DNA of 64,000 bases, from contig UQBJ01000001.1 in the NCBI GenBank assembly GCA_900539255.1, forward strand, positions 1 to 64,000, given 5' to 3'. The translations under genes and the position numbers were made by a program. Shown here one piece after another: positions 16,474-23,927 of the stretch. Position 1 is the first letter of the stretch. The number at the start of each line of letters is the position of its first letter. This DNA is from an uncultured Campylobacter sp. GTDB taxonomy: Bacteria > Campylobacterota > Campylobacteria > Campylobacterales > Campylobacteraceae. Below the pieces are notes generated by a model, which saw only the letters and a program-made list of their open reading frames with translations, ran no database searches and was not told the DNA's origin.

Positions 16474-17046
16474 TTATGGTTTTTGTATGTCTTTTGAGTG
16501 TTTTTGTAAATACTCGATGATAAGCCAGCTGTCTTCTTTGGCTATGCCTGTGCGTGAAAGCATAGCGTTAAAAGTCGCTTGCCATTGATTTGCCCCAAAT
16601 TCGCCCTCTTTGTGAGCGGTGTGGCAAATGCCGCAGTTTTCCATATAAGTGTTTTTTGCTCGAACGAACATTTCGTCTGTGTTAGCCACAAATTCGCCCT
16701 TGTCCGCCCACACTTCTATGCTTGCCTTGTCCCACTTGCCGCCTTGTCCTTTGGTGAGATTTAAGAGCTTTGGCGGGGTGTTTTTGCCAAAAGCTGCCAC
16801 CATAACGCGCTGGCTATCGTTGTAGTAAAGCACGCTTGGTGCGGCGGGATTTACAAAGCCGCTGATTTTAAGCAGCACCTTGTCGCCCTCCGTTTTTAGC
16901 ACCTCAAAGGCATTTGTGGGTAGTAACCTACCGACAGGCTTTGCGTCATTTTTGTCAAAATAAAGCGAAAGCACCTTGTCGCTATACACTTGCTCGCCAA
17001 ACGAAAAGCTCACGCAAGCAAGCACTAACAAAAAGAACCTTTTCAT
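16474..17046 (-). CDS. monoheme cytochrome c, TorA electron donor
   Basis: The 190-residue protein has a cleavable signal peptide (MKRFFLLVLACVSFSFG) and one CxxCH heme site (CGICHTAH, about residue 138). It matches the Cj0265c type of small cytochrome c that passes electrons to the TorA-like reductase encoded immediately downstream. The N-terminal half before the heme domain is beta-rich and carries no other motif I recognise. It is expected in the periplasm. AGGAGG lies before the ATG. Confidence 0.88.
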   Translation of the reverse strand: MKRFFLLVLACVSFSFGEQVYSDKVLSLYFDKNDAKPVGRLLPTNAFEVLKTEGDKVLLKISGFVNPAAPSVLYYNDSQRVMVAAFGKNTPPKLLNLTKGQGGKWDKASIEVWADKGEFVANTDEMFVRAKNTYMENCGICHTAHKEGEFGANQWQATFNAMLSRTGIAKEDSWLIIEYLQKHSKDIQKP

Positions 17047-17313
17047 TGTCCTCCTTTTTTGATTAAATTTGTGTTTTTACACAATTTACATTTTAGCATT
17101 TTTATCTTAAATTATTCTTAAATTCACGCTTTTTGCTTTTGAATGGCTTGTGTTTGTGTATATGTTTATTATTCTAAAACTTAATAATTTTTAAAAGGTG
17201 CTGAATTTGCACTTTGCTTGTATTATAAATTTAAGCTAGCCAAATTTATGGTGGATTGTTTAAATTTTGTGGAAAAAATTTACCTAAAATTTGGGCTTTT
17301 TTAAAAAATTTGT

Positions 17314-17319
17314 TATAAT
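17314..17319 (+). promoter_or_regulatory. -10 box (TATAAT) for cutA
   Basis: TATAAT stands 27 bases before the cutA ATG, with a T-rich upstream stretch typical of Campylobacter sigma70 promoters. Confidence 0.6.
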
Positions 17320-17345
17320 GGCGACATTTTTTGAAAGGAAAACTT

Positions 17346-17657
17346 ATGTTTTGCGTTGTCCAAACCACTATCGCTACGAAAAAAGAAGCCAAAGCACTCA
17401 CTCAAAAGCTCTTTGAAAAGGGGCTTATCGCCTGTGCGAAAATGAGCAAAGCCGAGAGTTCTTATGTTTGGGAGCATAAATTTTGCGAGCAAAAAGAGTA
17501 TGTGCTGAATTTCATCACCACTCAAAAGCAGCTCAAAGCCGTGCAAAAGGCACTTCACCAAGCACACAGCTACAAGCTACCCGAATTCATCGCTTTTAAG
17601 ATAGATGATATCTCTACAAACTATGGAGAATGGGTAAAAAAGAGTGTGAAAGCGTAG
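17346..17657 (+). CDS. cutA: CutA1-family protein
   Basis: The 103-residue cytosolic protein belongs to the trimeric CutA1 family, originally linked to divalent cation tolerance; its true role remains unclear. The pattern is typical: FCVVQTT...ATKKEA near the N-terminus, GLIACAK, SSYVWEHK, and KLPEFIAFKIDDIS in the C-terminal strand. The ATG at 17346 is preceded by AAAGGA; a TTG five codons upstream is less likely. The gene ends four bases before the tRNA-Ser gene, which points the opposite way. Confidence 0.93.
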   Translation: MFCVVQTTIATKKEAKALTQKLFEKGLIACAKMSKAESSYVWEHKFCEQKEYVLNFITTQKQLKAVQKALHQAHSYKLPEFIAFKIDDISTNYGEWVKKSVKA

Positions 17658-17660
17658 TTG

Positions 17661-17748
17661 TGGCCGGGAGAGAGGGATTCGAACCCCCGGAGGCTCTCAC
17701 CTCAACGGTTTTCAAGACCGCCGCTATCGACCACTCAGCCATCTCCCG
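17661..17748 (-). tRNA. tRNA-Ser (TGA)
   Basis: An 88-base tRNA with a long variable arm, acceptor CGGGAGA pairing with TCTCCCG, TTCGAAT in the T arm, encoded CCA and anticodon TGA in the loop CTTGAAA. Confidence 0.97.
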
Positions 17749-17802
17749 AAAATGCTAAATTATAGCACAAAAAGCTAAAATTCAAGCACTTTGCTTAAAT
17801 TT

Positions 17803-17876
17803 TGGAGGCGACACCCGGATTTGAACCGGGGATCAGAGCTTTGCAGGCTCGTGCCTTACCGCTTGGCTATGCCGCC
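17803..17876 (-). tRNA. tRNA-Cys (GCA)
   Basis: A 74-base tRNA. The acceptor GGCGGCA pairs with TGTCGCC (one wobble). The anticodon loop CTGCAAA gives GCA, the T arm is GGTTCAAATCC, and CCA is encoded. Confidence 0.97.
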
Positions 17877-17982
17877 TTGTAGATTGCAAAACACAGCGTC
17901 AGTGTAGTTTCAAACATACAAAACACGGACTTTTGACAAGCTAAGCTCATCATCGTAGTGCATTCAGCAATCTTTTGTTTAA

Positions 17983-18068
17983 TGGTGCCCGAAATCGGAC
18001 TTGAACCGATACGGAAAAATTTCCGAGGGATTTTAAGTCCCTTGTGTCTACCATTCCACCACCCGGGC
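17983..18068 (-). tRNA. tRNA-Leu (TAA)
   Basis: An 86-base tRNA with long variable arm, acceptor GCCCGGG/TTCGGGC, anticodon loop CTTAAAA giving TAA, and encoded CCA. Confidence 0.96.
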
Positions 18069-18069
18069 T

Positions 18070-18144
18070 TGGAGCGGGAAACGAGATTCGAACTCGCGAC
18101 CCCAACCATGGCAAGGTTGTGCTCTACCCCTGAGCTATTCCCGC
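18070..18144 (-). tRNA. tRNA-Gly (GCC)
   Basis: A 75-base tRNA with acceptor GCGGGAA/TTTCCCGC, anticodon loop TTGCCAT giving GCC, T arm GAGTTCGAATCTC and encoded CCA. It is the first of the four-tRNA minus-strand array Gly-Leu-Cys-Ser. Confidence 0.97.
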
Positions 18145-18270
18145 AAAAAACAAAGCTAAATTTTAGCATTTTAAACTTAAAAATGCTTGAATTTTAACAA
18201 AAATTTTTGCATTTTTTGTAAATGTATGTTCAATGTGGCTTGATTGCTACAAAATAAACGCAAATTTTCT

Positions 18271-18276
18271 TATAAT
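18271..18276 (+). promoter_or_regulatory. -10 box (TATAAT) close to the yigZ start
   Basis: TATAAT ends six bases before the likely ATG at 18283, so transcription would start at or next to the start codon and the message may be leaderless. Confidence 0.5.
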
Positions 18277-18282
18277 TTTACT

Positions 18283-18855
18283 ATGAAAACCATAAACCAA
18301 AACTTTGAGGCTGAATTTGAAGTCAAAAAGTCCGTTTTTATCGCGCATTTGTGTGAATTTTCGCATTTTAAAGCCCTGCTTGAAACGCTAAAAAAAGAGC
18401 ATAGCAAGGCAAGGCACTTTGTGTGGGCGTTTCGGCATTTAAACGAGCTTGGGCAAATCGTGGAGGACAAGAGTGATGATGGCGAGCCAAAAGGCACTTC
18501 GGGCTTGCCCTGCCTTAATGTCTTGCGCGGGGCGCAGCTCATCAACACAGCCATCATCGTGGTGCGGTATTTTGGGGGTATAAAGCTTGGCACGGGCGGG
18601 CTGGTGCGAGCTTACAGCGCGGCGGTAAATGCGGCACTTGACAAGGCAAATCTGCTTGAATTTGAATGCAAACAAAGCCTAAATTTAAGCGTGAATTTAA
18701 GTGTTTTTGCGAGAATGGAGCATTATTTGCGCCAAAATAAGCTTGAATTTAGCCAAAAATTCAGCGCAAACAACGCTCAACTCATCATAAAGGTGAGCCA
18801 AAGCGAGCAAAAAGCCCTGCTCGACTTTGCTCAAAAACTCGGCATAAGCCCTTAA
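18283..18855 (+). CDS. IMPACT/YigZ-family protein
   Basis: The 190-residue protein has the YigZ/IMPACT N-terminal domain: FIAHLCEFSHFKALLETLKKE, HFVWAFRH, DDGEPKGTSGLP and FGGIKLGTGGLVRAYS. A shorter C-terminal DUF1949-like domain follows. Family members bind nucleic acid or ribosome-associated factors, with no agreed reaction. I chose the ATG at 18283 because homology begins there; a TTG 13 codons earlier has no ribosome binding site. The ATG also lacks a clear Shine-Dalgarno, and a TATAAT box lies immediately upstream. Confidence 0.9.
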   Translation: MKTINQNFEAEFEVKKSVFIAHLCEFSHFKALLETLKKEHSKARHFVWAFRHLNELGQIVEDKSDDGEPKGTSGLPCLNVLRGAQLINTAIIVVRYFGGIKLGTGGLVRAYSAAVNAALDKANLLEFECKQSLNLSVNLSVFARMEHYLRQNKLEFSQKFSANNAQLIIKVSQSEQKALLDFAQKLGISP

Positions 18856-18861
18856 AAAGGC

Positions 18862-19260
18862 TTATAACGCGGCGAGCAAATCGCTGAAAAGATTGTTTTT
18901 AATCTGCTCTGCGTTGTTTTTGCCAGCTTCCATAGCCTTTAAACTCTCATTTTGCCCGAAACGAAGCGAGTAAAGGTTGGAGTTTAAATCCGCTGATGAC
19001 AGCCTGCTTGACAACTGCTCGTCATTTGACACGCTCAAACTCTTTGCTTCTAATGGTTCGCTCATCTTAAAAGCTGAGTCATCGCCCATTTCATAAGCAC
19101 CCTTGCTGCCATCGCTCTCGTTTAAGCCCATCAAAAGCTCGTAAAAAGCATTGTCGGCAAAGCCACCGCTGGTGTCCTCGACTTGCTTATCGACTTGTTT
19201 GTAAGAACCCGTGAGAACATCAAACTCTAACGAACTTACCGTCTTGTAAGAAACCTGCAT
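18862..19260 (-). CDS. hypothetical protein
   Basis: The 132-residue acidic, Ser/Leu/Asn-rich protein has no recognised domain, signal peptide or membrane span. I chose the ATG at 19260 because GGAGAG precedes it; a longer frame to 19371 lacks a site and reads AT-rich spacer. It lies downstream of, and in the same direction as, another unknown gene (19414-20517), and both have the same loose hydrophilic character, so they may act together. Its 3' end converges on the IMPACT-family gene with only six bases between stops. Confidence 0.6.
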   Translation of the reverse strand: MQVSYKTVSSLEFDVLTGSYKQVDKQVEDTSGGFADNAFYELLMGLNESDGSKGAYEMGDDSAFKMSEPLEAKSLSVSNDEQLSSRLSSADLNSNLYSLRFGQNESLKAMEAGKNNAEQIKNNLFSDLLAAL

Positions 19261-19413
19261 TCCACTCTCCTTTTGTAAATTTGTGTTTTGACATAAGCAA
19301 ATTTCGCTTGTAAAACAAAATTCTTTTATGCGAAAGCCAAATTTTACACTAAATTCGTAAATGAATTCCATTCAAATACTAAATTTTGCACTAAATTCGC
19401 TAAAAAATTCAGC

Positions 19414-20517
19414 TCAAACGCTAAAATTTGTCTCAAACACAGCTTGGGTAAATTCTTTTTTAAGGCTTGATTTGTCGGTGTTTGCTTGGTATGAAGTGAT
19501 GATTTGCTTTTTTTGCCTTAGTGCTTCTAGCTCCGATTCACTGATATTTTCAGCACCTTTTGATTTGATTAAAGAGCGAAATTCAGGGTATTTAAGAGCT
19601 AAAAGCTCTTCTTCATCGTCCTTTTTATCATCTTTTGGGGATTTTTTTATTTGAGTAGTCTCATTTATAGGGCTTTGTTCTTGTGTTGGATTAAGCTCGT
19701 TTCCTAATTTTTTAAGTTTGCTCGCATTTAAAGCACTCAAACCACCATATAATGAGCTTTCAAAAATAGCATCATCATAAAGCCCCACCGCCTGCGCACT
19801 TTCATTAGCAAAACGCTGAGCGATGATACCATAGGTGTTTATGCTGATATTTTCGTTTTTAAAATGCTCTCTCATCGCGGCATTGAGCCAATTCTCATAG
19901 CCTTGTGCCAGCTTATCCTCGCCCGCATAGGCTTCAAGAAAGGTGATTTCGCCGTTGCGGTTCTTGTCGCTTTGCAAGGTTTTGTCCATAAGCTCATCAA
20001 GGCTGATTTTACCAGCATTTGCGCTGCCGTTTTGATAAGCGGCATTTGTCCCAGCTCCAAATACCAGCCACGAGCCTTCTTTGATAGGCTCATTTTTCGT
20101 AGAAATAGAGCTTTTAAAGCCTATGTGTTCGGTTACGCCCTCAATGCTAGCGTTTGCGTTAAGGTTACTTGCTAAAAAGCCCCTGTTATACATTATATCC
20201 TTATACCAACCCTCGACAAACACCGCCGCATCGCCTCTTAACGCAGTAGAGCCGTCTTTAAGTGCGATGAAATTGCCGCTGTAAAAGTGTTTTTGCAAAA
20301 AATTCAGCGTTTTGTCGCTCACGCTGATGGATACTTGCTTCTCATCATCGAAAAATCGCAATGCGTTTCTTGTAGTGTCCGCATTTGTGGGAGTTAGCTT
20401 GAAATCTTGCGCCTTTTTTATCTTGTAAATGGCATCTTGCGCCTTAAAAGCGACTTGATTTTTGTCCTTAAAAAAGTCCGCCCGCACCCTGATGAGCGTG
20501 TTTGTGTTGCCTAGCAT
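19414..20517 (-). CDS. hypothetical protein with an EF-hand-like loop
   Basis: The 367-residue protein is hydrophilic and has no signal peptide. A single EF-hand-like calcium loop, DKNRNGEITFLE (about residues 183-194), is preceded by a helix ending in LMDKTL. The C-terminal third is Lys/Glu-rich and probably disordered. I place the start at the ATG at 20517, preceded by AAGGCAAGG, because the upstream ATG at 20547 overlaps the -10 box of an unusually perfect promoter. The family is not recognised. It is transcribed toward the smaller unknown gene ending at 18862. Confidence 0.65.
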   Translation of the reverse strand: MLGNTNTLIRVRADFFKDKNQVAFKAQDAIYKIKKAQDFKLTPTNADTTRNALRFFDDEKQVSISVSDKTLNFLQKHFYSGNFIALKDGSTALRGDAAVFVEGWYKDIMYNRGFLASNLNANASIEGVTEHIGFKSSISTKNEPIKEGSWLVFGAGTNAAYQNGSANAGKISLDELMDKTLQSDKNRNGEITFLEAYAGEDKLAQGYENWLNAAMREHFKNENISINTYGIIAQRFANESAQAVGLYDDAIFESSLYGGLSALNASKLKKLGNELNPTQEQSPINETTQIKKSPKDDKKDDEEELLALKYPEFRSLIKSKGAENISESELEALRQKKQIITSYQANTDKSSLKKEFTQAVFETNFSV

Positions 20518-20545
20518 TCCTTGCCTTTCATCATTACGAGCCACC

Positions 20546-20573
20546 ATTATAGCACAAATACACCAAATGTCAA
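20546..20573 (-). promoter_or_regulatory. full-consensus sigma70 promoter
   Basis: TTGACA (20568-20573) and TATAAT (20546-20551) on the minus strand are separated by 16 bases, with TG one base before the -10. It precedes the EF-hand-like gene. Confidence 0.8.
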
Positions 20574-20669
20574 GGGTTTTTGTTAAAAATGCTGAATTTT
20601 TGTGGCTTTAATGGGCTTTTTAATTTACAAATTTTATCAAAACTTGGAAAAATTTAAGCATAAAAAGGC

Positions 20670-20675
20670 TATAAT
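20670..20675 (+). promoter_or_regulatory. -10 box (TATAAT) in a repeated element, upstream of ung
   Basis: TATAAT lies within 20661-20690, a 30-base stretch repeated with one change at 6529-6558 (opposite strand). It would give ung a leader of about 195 bases. Confidence 0.5.
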
Positions 20676-20700
20676 CTACAAATCAATTTTAAAACAAGTT

Positions 20701-20874
20701 TTGAAAGCAAATGTTGTAAAAATTTATGTTTTATCTTGCCTTAACACAACGCCGTCAAATAGCTCTTGTGCTTTGTGTGAGGATTTTTTTGGTGTGTTGA
20801 GAGATTTTATATGCAAGATGATTTGGTGTATTTTTAAAAACAAATATCAAAATTTAAGCGAATTTAAAGGATAA
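20701..20874 (+). CDS. possible leader ORF upstream of ung
   Basis: A 57-codon frame begins with TTG (LKANVVKIYVLSCLNTTPS) and stops three bases before the ung start, so ribosomes finishing it could pass directly to ung. Its start region matches that of the small ORF at 6167-6502 (LKANFVAFANALCHLNATP), and the DNA shares CTTAACRCAACGCC. No strong ribosome binding site is present. It may be a repeat-borne leader peptide or simply a remnant of the repeat. The frame remains open upstream to 20602 but similarity starts here. Confidence 0.3.
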   Translation: MKANVVKIYVLSCLNTTPSNSSCALCEDFFGVLRDFICKMIWCIFKNKYQNLSEFKG

Positions 20875-20877
20875 ATT

Positions 20878-21582
20878 TTGAGCGAAAATTTAGCAAGCAT
20901 TGACAAAAACCGCATTTTGATGAATGATGAGTGGAAAGAATTTTTGCAAGCTGAGTTTGAAAAGCCTTATTTTGCCGCTATCAAAGCGCATTACACAAGG
21001 GCTTTGAAAGCTGGGGCTGTGATTTACCCAAGCGCAAAACTCACTTTCAACGCCTTTAATCTCACGCCCTTAAACGCCCTTAAAATCGTGCTTTTAGGGC
21101 AGGACCCTTATCATCAGCCAAATCAAGCTATGGGACTTAGCTTTTCTGTGCCTGTTGGCGTGCCTTTGCCGCCGAGCTTGCGAAACATTTTCAAGGAACT
21201 AAACGCTGATTTAGGCATAGCCCCAAGTGTGAGCGGGGATTTGAGCAAATGGGCAAGGCAAGGCGTTTTGCTCTTAAATTCAGTGTTGAGCGTGGAGGCG
21301 AACAAGCCCGCAAGCCACGCGAATTTTGGCTGGCAGACTTTCACGGACGCGGTTATTTCAAAGCTCAATGCCGAAAAAGATGGGCTTGTTTTCTTGCTTT
21401 GGGGCAACTTTGCCCGCGCTAAAAAAGCACTCATCGACACGCAAAGGCATTTTGTGCTAGAAGCAGCGCACCCATCGCCACTTGCTCGCACGGGCTTTTT
21501 GGGCTGCAAGCACTTTTCAAAGAGTAATGAAATCTTAAAACAACTTGGCAAAAGCCCTATTGAGTGGGATTTAAGGGCTTAA
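20878..21582 (+). CDS. ung: uracil-DNA glycosylase
   Basis: The 234-residue cytosolic enzyme removes uracil from DNA in base excision repair. Family 1 motifs are clear: LLGQDPYHQPNQAMGLSFSV contains the catalytic aspartate, LLLNSVLSVE holds the uracil-binding asparagine, and AAHPSPLA is the HPS DNA-intercalating loop with the catalytic histidine. The start is a TTG at 20878, supported by AAAGGA six bases before it. Length matches the family (about 230). Confidence 0.96.
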   Translation: MSENLASIDKNRILMNDEWKEFLQAEFEKPYFAAIKAHYTRALKAGAVIYPSAKLTFNAFNLTPLNALKIVLLGQDPYHQPNQAMGLSFSVPVGVPLPPSLRNIFKELNADLGIAPSVSGDLSKWARQGVLLLNSVLSVEANKPASHANFGWQTFTDAVISKLNAEKDGLVFLLWGNFARAKKALIDTQRHFVLEAAHPSPLARTGFLGCKHFSKSNEILKQLGKSPIEWDLRA

Positions 21583-21775
21583 AGAGTTGTGAAAAAGGCT
21601 TTTTAGCGGTAAAAGCGAAATTTTTTGCTTAAAATAGTGTTTGCTTTTTTGTCATAGAGCTAAATTTAACTGAAAACGGCATTTAAAATGCGCTTGTGCC
21701 TTGCTTTCACTCCAAATCACTCATTTTCAAAGGCTCGCTGAATTTTAGTCGCGGTGCTGAATTCCTTAAAACAAA

Positions 21776-22621
21776 TCACAAGAAACCGCCCTTTGAGTCG
21801 TAAATATCCACTTCTCTGCCGCTTGCTTTGAGCCACTGGGCGATTTTGTATTGATTTTGATTCGTGCAAATCGCCTTAAAATCAGCCTTTAAAAGCAGTG
21901 CTTCATTGACAAGTGAGCTGGCTGAGATGATGAGCTTTTTGCTTTCGTTCATCTTTTGCGCAAAGTCCTTTATATCCACGCCTAGCGTGATATTGTCGCT
22001 TTTGTTGGCGACGACTTGAAGCATTTGTAAATTCGCGTTTTTGCTCGTAGTGGCGATGAAAATTTTTTTGTTTTTATCAAGTTCAAGGGCGATTTTAGCG
22101 GACAAATTGCGGTTGTCAGTGCCGCCAAGACAGATGAAAATATCATAAATTTTCGCTCTTTTTATCTTGGATTCTTCGTAAAATTCATCGCGTATAAGCG
22201 CGTAAGTAAAGCCACAGCGCAGCTCGCAAAAATCAGGCACGAGTTTATCGTATAAACTTGGCTTTGCGTAGGGATTGACATTGAGCAAAATGTCGCAGTA
22301 ATGGGGCTTTACTTCATCATCAAAGCAAAGGATTTTCGCCCCCGTGCTTCGCTTCAAATACTGCTCATCTTGATAGCTTATATCATAATGGTCAAGCACC
22401 ACAAGCTCAAATTTTTCATCCTGCACAAGAGACACAAGCTCGCTGATGTCCATACTATCGAGCAAAAACACCTCATAAGGGATTTCATCGATGATAGAGC
22501 CTTCAAGTCCATCACGGCAAGCAAAGCTCACATCATCGTAGCTTTTTGCCAGCACCAAATCCCGCCTGATATGCCCGTGTCCTATCCTCGTGGAACTATC
22601 GGCTCTAAATAAAACTTTCAT
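21776..22621 (-). CDS. pseG: UDP-2,4-diacetamido-trideoxy-altropyranose hydrolase PseG
   Basis: The 281-residue GT-B-like enzyme removes UDP during CMP-pseudaminic acid synthesis, the sugar that decorates Campylobacter flagellin. The N-terminus FRADSSTRIGHGHIRRDLVLA contains the catalytic GHGH region, CLGGTDNRN lies at the nucleotide-binding domain, and ISASSLVNEALLL closes the site. It looks intact. Its ATG overlaps the stop of a truncated pseF. In C. jejuni pseF, pseG and pseH lie together; here pseH is absent downstream and dcd has replaced the start of pseF. Confidence 0.9.
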   Translation of the reverse strand: MKVLFRADSSTRIGHGHIRRDLVLAKSYDDVSFACRDGLEGSIIDEIPYEVFLLDSMDISELVSLVQDEKFELVVLDHYDISYQDEQYLKRSTGAKILCFDDEVKPHYCDILLNVNPYAKPSLYDKLVPDFCELRCGFTYALIRDEFYEESKIKRAKIYDIFICLGGTDNRNLSAKIALELDKNKKIFIATTSKNANLQMLQVVANKSDNITLGVDIKDFAQKMNESKKLIISASSLVNEALLLKADFKAICTNQNQYKIAQWLKASGREVDIYDSKGGFL

Positions 22622-22764
22622 TTGCTTTCCTTTTGGCTAAATATCGTCATTTTGGCGTTTTGCTTTATGTCAAATAAAATTTTTGCAAATTCTAAATCCT
22701 GCATTGTGTCTATGTCGCACACCAAATTTCGCGGCAGTAAAAACGCCTTTGTGTTTAAACCCAA
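22618..22764 (-). pseudogene. pseF: 3' remnant of pseF (CMP-pseudaminic acid synthetase)
   Basis: Between the dcd stop and pseG lies a 48-codon open frame with no start codon context. It reads LGLNTKAFLLPRNLVCDIDT, then MQDLEFAKILFD. The KAFLLPRxLVCDIDTxxDxxxAxxLF pattern is the C-terminus of NeuA/PseF-type cytidylyltransferases. Its TGA overlaps the pseG ATG, the junction expected for an intact pseF-pseG pair. About 180 N-terminal residues are missing, removed by a rearrangement that joined dcd here. An intact pseF must exist elsewhere if the pathway works. Confidence 0.75.
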
Positions 22765-22767
22765 CTT

Positions 22768-23328
22768 TCACTTCAAAATCCTTGGCAGTGTGATGCCCCT
22801 TTGCTTTTGATACTTGCCCTTTTTGTCCGCATAAGTGGTATCGCACGCCGTATCACCTTGCAAAAACAGCACCTGCGCTATGCCCTCATTAGCGTAAATT
22901 TTAGCAGGCAGGGGCGTGGTGTTTGAGATTTCTATGGTGATATGCCCTTCAAAGCCCGGTTCAAAGGGCGTTACATTGACGATGATACCGCACCTTGCGT
23001 AAGTGCTTTTGCCCAAACAAATGGCTAGAACATCATCTGGCATTTTAAAATACTCCACCGTGCGAGCCAGCGCAAAGGAATTTGCAGGCACTATGCACAC
23101 ATCGCCCACAAAATCAACCACATTTTGCGGAGAAAAGTCTTTGGGGTCAATCACTGTGGAATTTACATTTGTAAAAATCTTAAACTCCCTATCCACGCGT
23201 ATATCATAGCCATAACTTGACAAACCATAGCTCACTACGCCCTTGCCGATATTTGCTTCGCAAAATGGCTCTATCATTTGGTGTTTTTGTGCCATTTGTC
23301 TTATCCAATTGTCCGCTTTTAAGCCCAT
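22768..23328 (-). CDS. dcd: dCTP deaminase
   Basis: The 186-residue trimeric enzyme deaminates dCTP to dUTP, feeding dTTP synthesis. Typical motifs are present: SSYGYDIRV, FVLARTVEYFKMPDD-like segment (FALARTVEYFKMPDDV), CLGKSTYARCGIIVNVTPFEPGFEGH with the catalytic glutamate region, and the C-terminal GKYQKQRGITLPRI lid. Length is normal. AAAGGA precedes the ATG, and a TATAAT box lies at 23369. The pseF remnant starts right after its stop. Confidence 0.96.
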   Translation of the reverse strand: MGLKADNWIRQMAQKHQMIEPFCEANIGKGVVSYGLSSYGYDIRVDREFKIFTNVNSTVIDPKDFSPQNVVDFVGDVCIVPANSFALARTVEYFKMPDDVLAICLGKSTYARCGIIVNVTPFEPGFEGHITIEISNTTPLPAKIYANEGIAQVLFLQGDTACDTTYADKKGKYQKQRGITLPRILK

Positions 23329-23368
23329 TTGCCGTCCTTTTTTAAGGTAAATTTAAAGTGAAATTGAC

Positions 23369-23374
23369 ATTATA
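23369..23374 (-). promoter_or_regulatory. -10 box (TATAAT) for dcd
   Basis: TATAAT on the minus strand, 41 bases before the dcd ATG, in the context AGCTATAATG. Confidence 0.55.
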
Positions 23375-23480
23375 GCTAAATTTTTGCCTAAAATTTGTAA
23401 ATTTTTTTCTCGTTTAAAGTTAAATTTGAAATTTTGTGCTAAAATTAACGCCGTAAGCATAAAAAATTTTAGGAGATTTT

Positions 23481-23927
23481 ATGACAAAAGCTGAAATTAA
23501 AGAGCTTATCGCTATGTTTGCTGAGGCAAATGTAAGCAAGATTAAGATTAAAGAAAAAGACGGCTTTGAGATAGAGCTTGAACGAGATATGTGCTGCGAG
23601 CTACCACAGCCGCCAGCCCCTGCCACACCAGCTCCCCAACCCATAAATGTCAATGTCGTAAGCGAGGCGAGTCCTAGCAAGCACAACAAACCAACGCTTA
23701 ACAGCCCTATGGTCGGCACTTATTACCAAGCCCCAAGTCCCGGTGCTGCACCCTTTGTCAAGGCTGGAAGCACCGTGAAAAAAGGCGACACCATAGGTAT
23801 CATCGAGGCGATGAAGATTATGAATGAAATTCAAGCCGAATACAACTGCCGCATTGTCGAAGTGCTTGTGGCGGACGGGCAGCCTGTGGAGTTTGATATG
23901 CCTTTGTTTGTGGTGGAGAAAATTTAA
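23481..23927 (+). CDS. accB: biotin carboxyl carrier protein of acetyl-CoA carboxylase
   Basis: The 148-residue protein carries the biotin cofactor that shuttles carboxyl groups for malonyl-CoA synthesis, the first step of fatty acid synthesis. The biotinyl lysine is in EAMKIMNE near residue 113. A proline/alanine-rich linker (residues about 48-60, PQPPAPATPAPQP) joins the N-terminal part to the C-terminal biotinyl domain, as usual. AGGAG precedes the ATG. The stop shares one base with the accC start, so the subunits are coupled. Confidence 0.97.
   Translation: MTKAEIKELIAMFAEANVSKIKIKEKDGFEIELERDMCCELPQPPAPATPAPQPINVNVVSEASPSKHNKPTLNSPMVGTYYQAPSPGAAPFVKAGSTVKKGDTIGIIEAMKIMNEIQAEYNCRIVEVLVADGQPVEFDMPLFVVEKI

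Noticed and set aside
18844..18865. Bidirectional terminator between the IMPACT gene and the convergent unknown gene
   Set aside because: A seven-pair stem exists but lacks a T run on the plus strand and overlaps both stops; too weak to list.
20602..20700. Upstream extension of the leader frame before ung
   Set aside because: It crosses the TATAAT box and the similarity to the 6.5-kb copy begins only at 20701.
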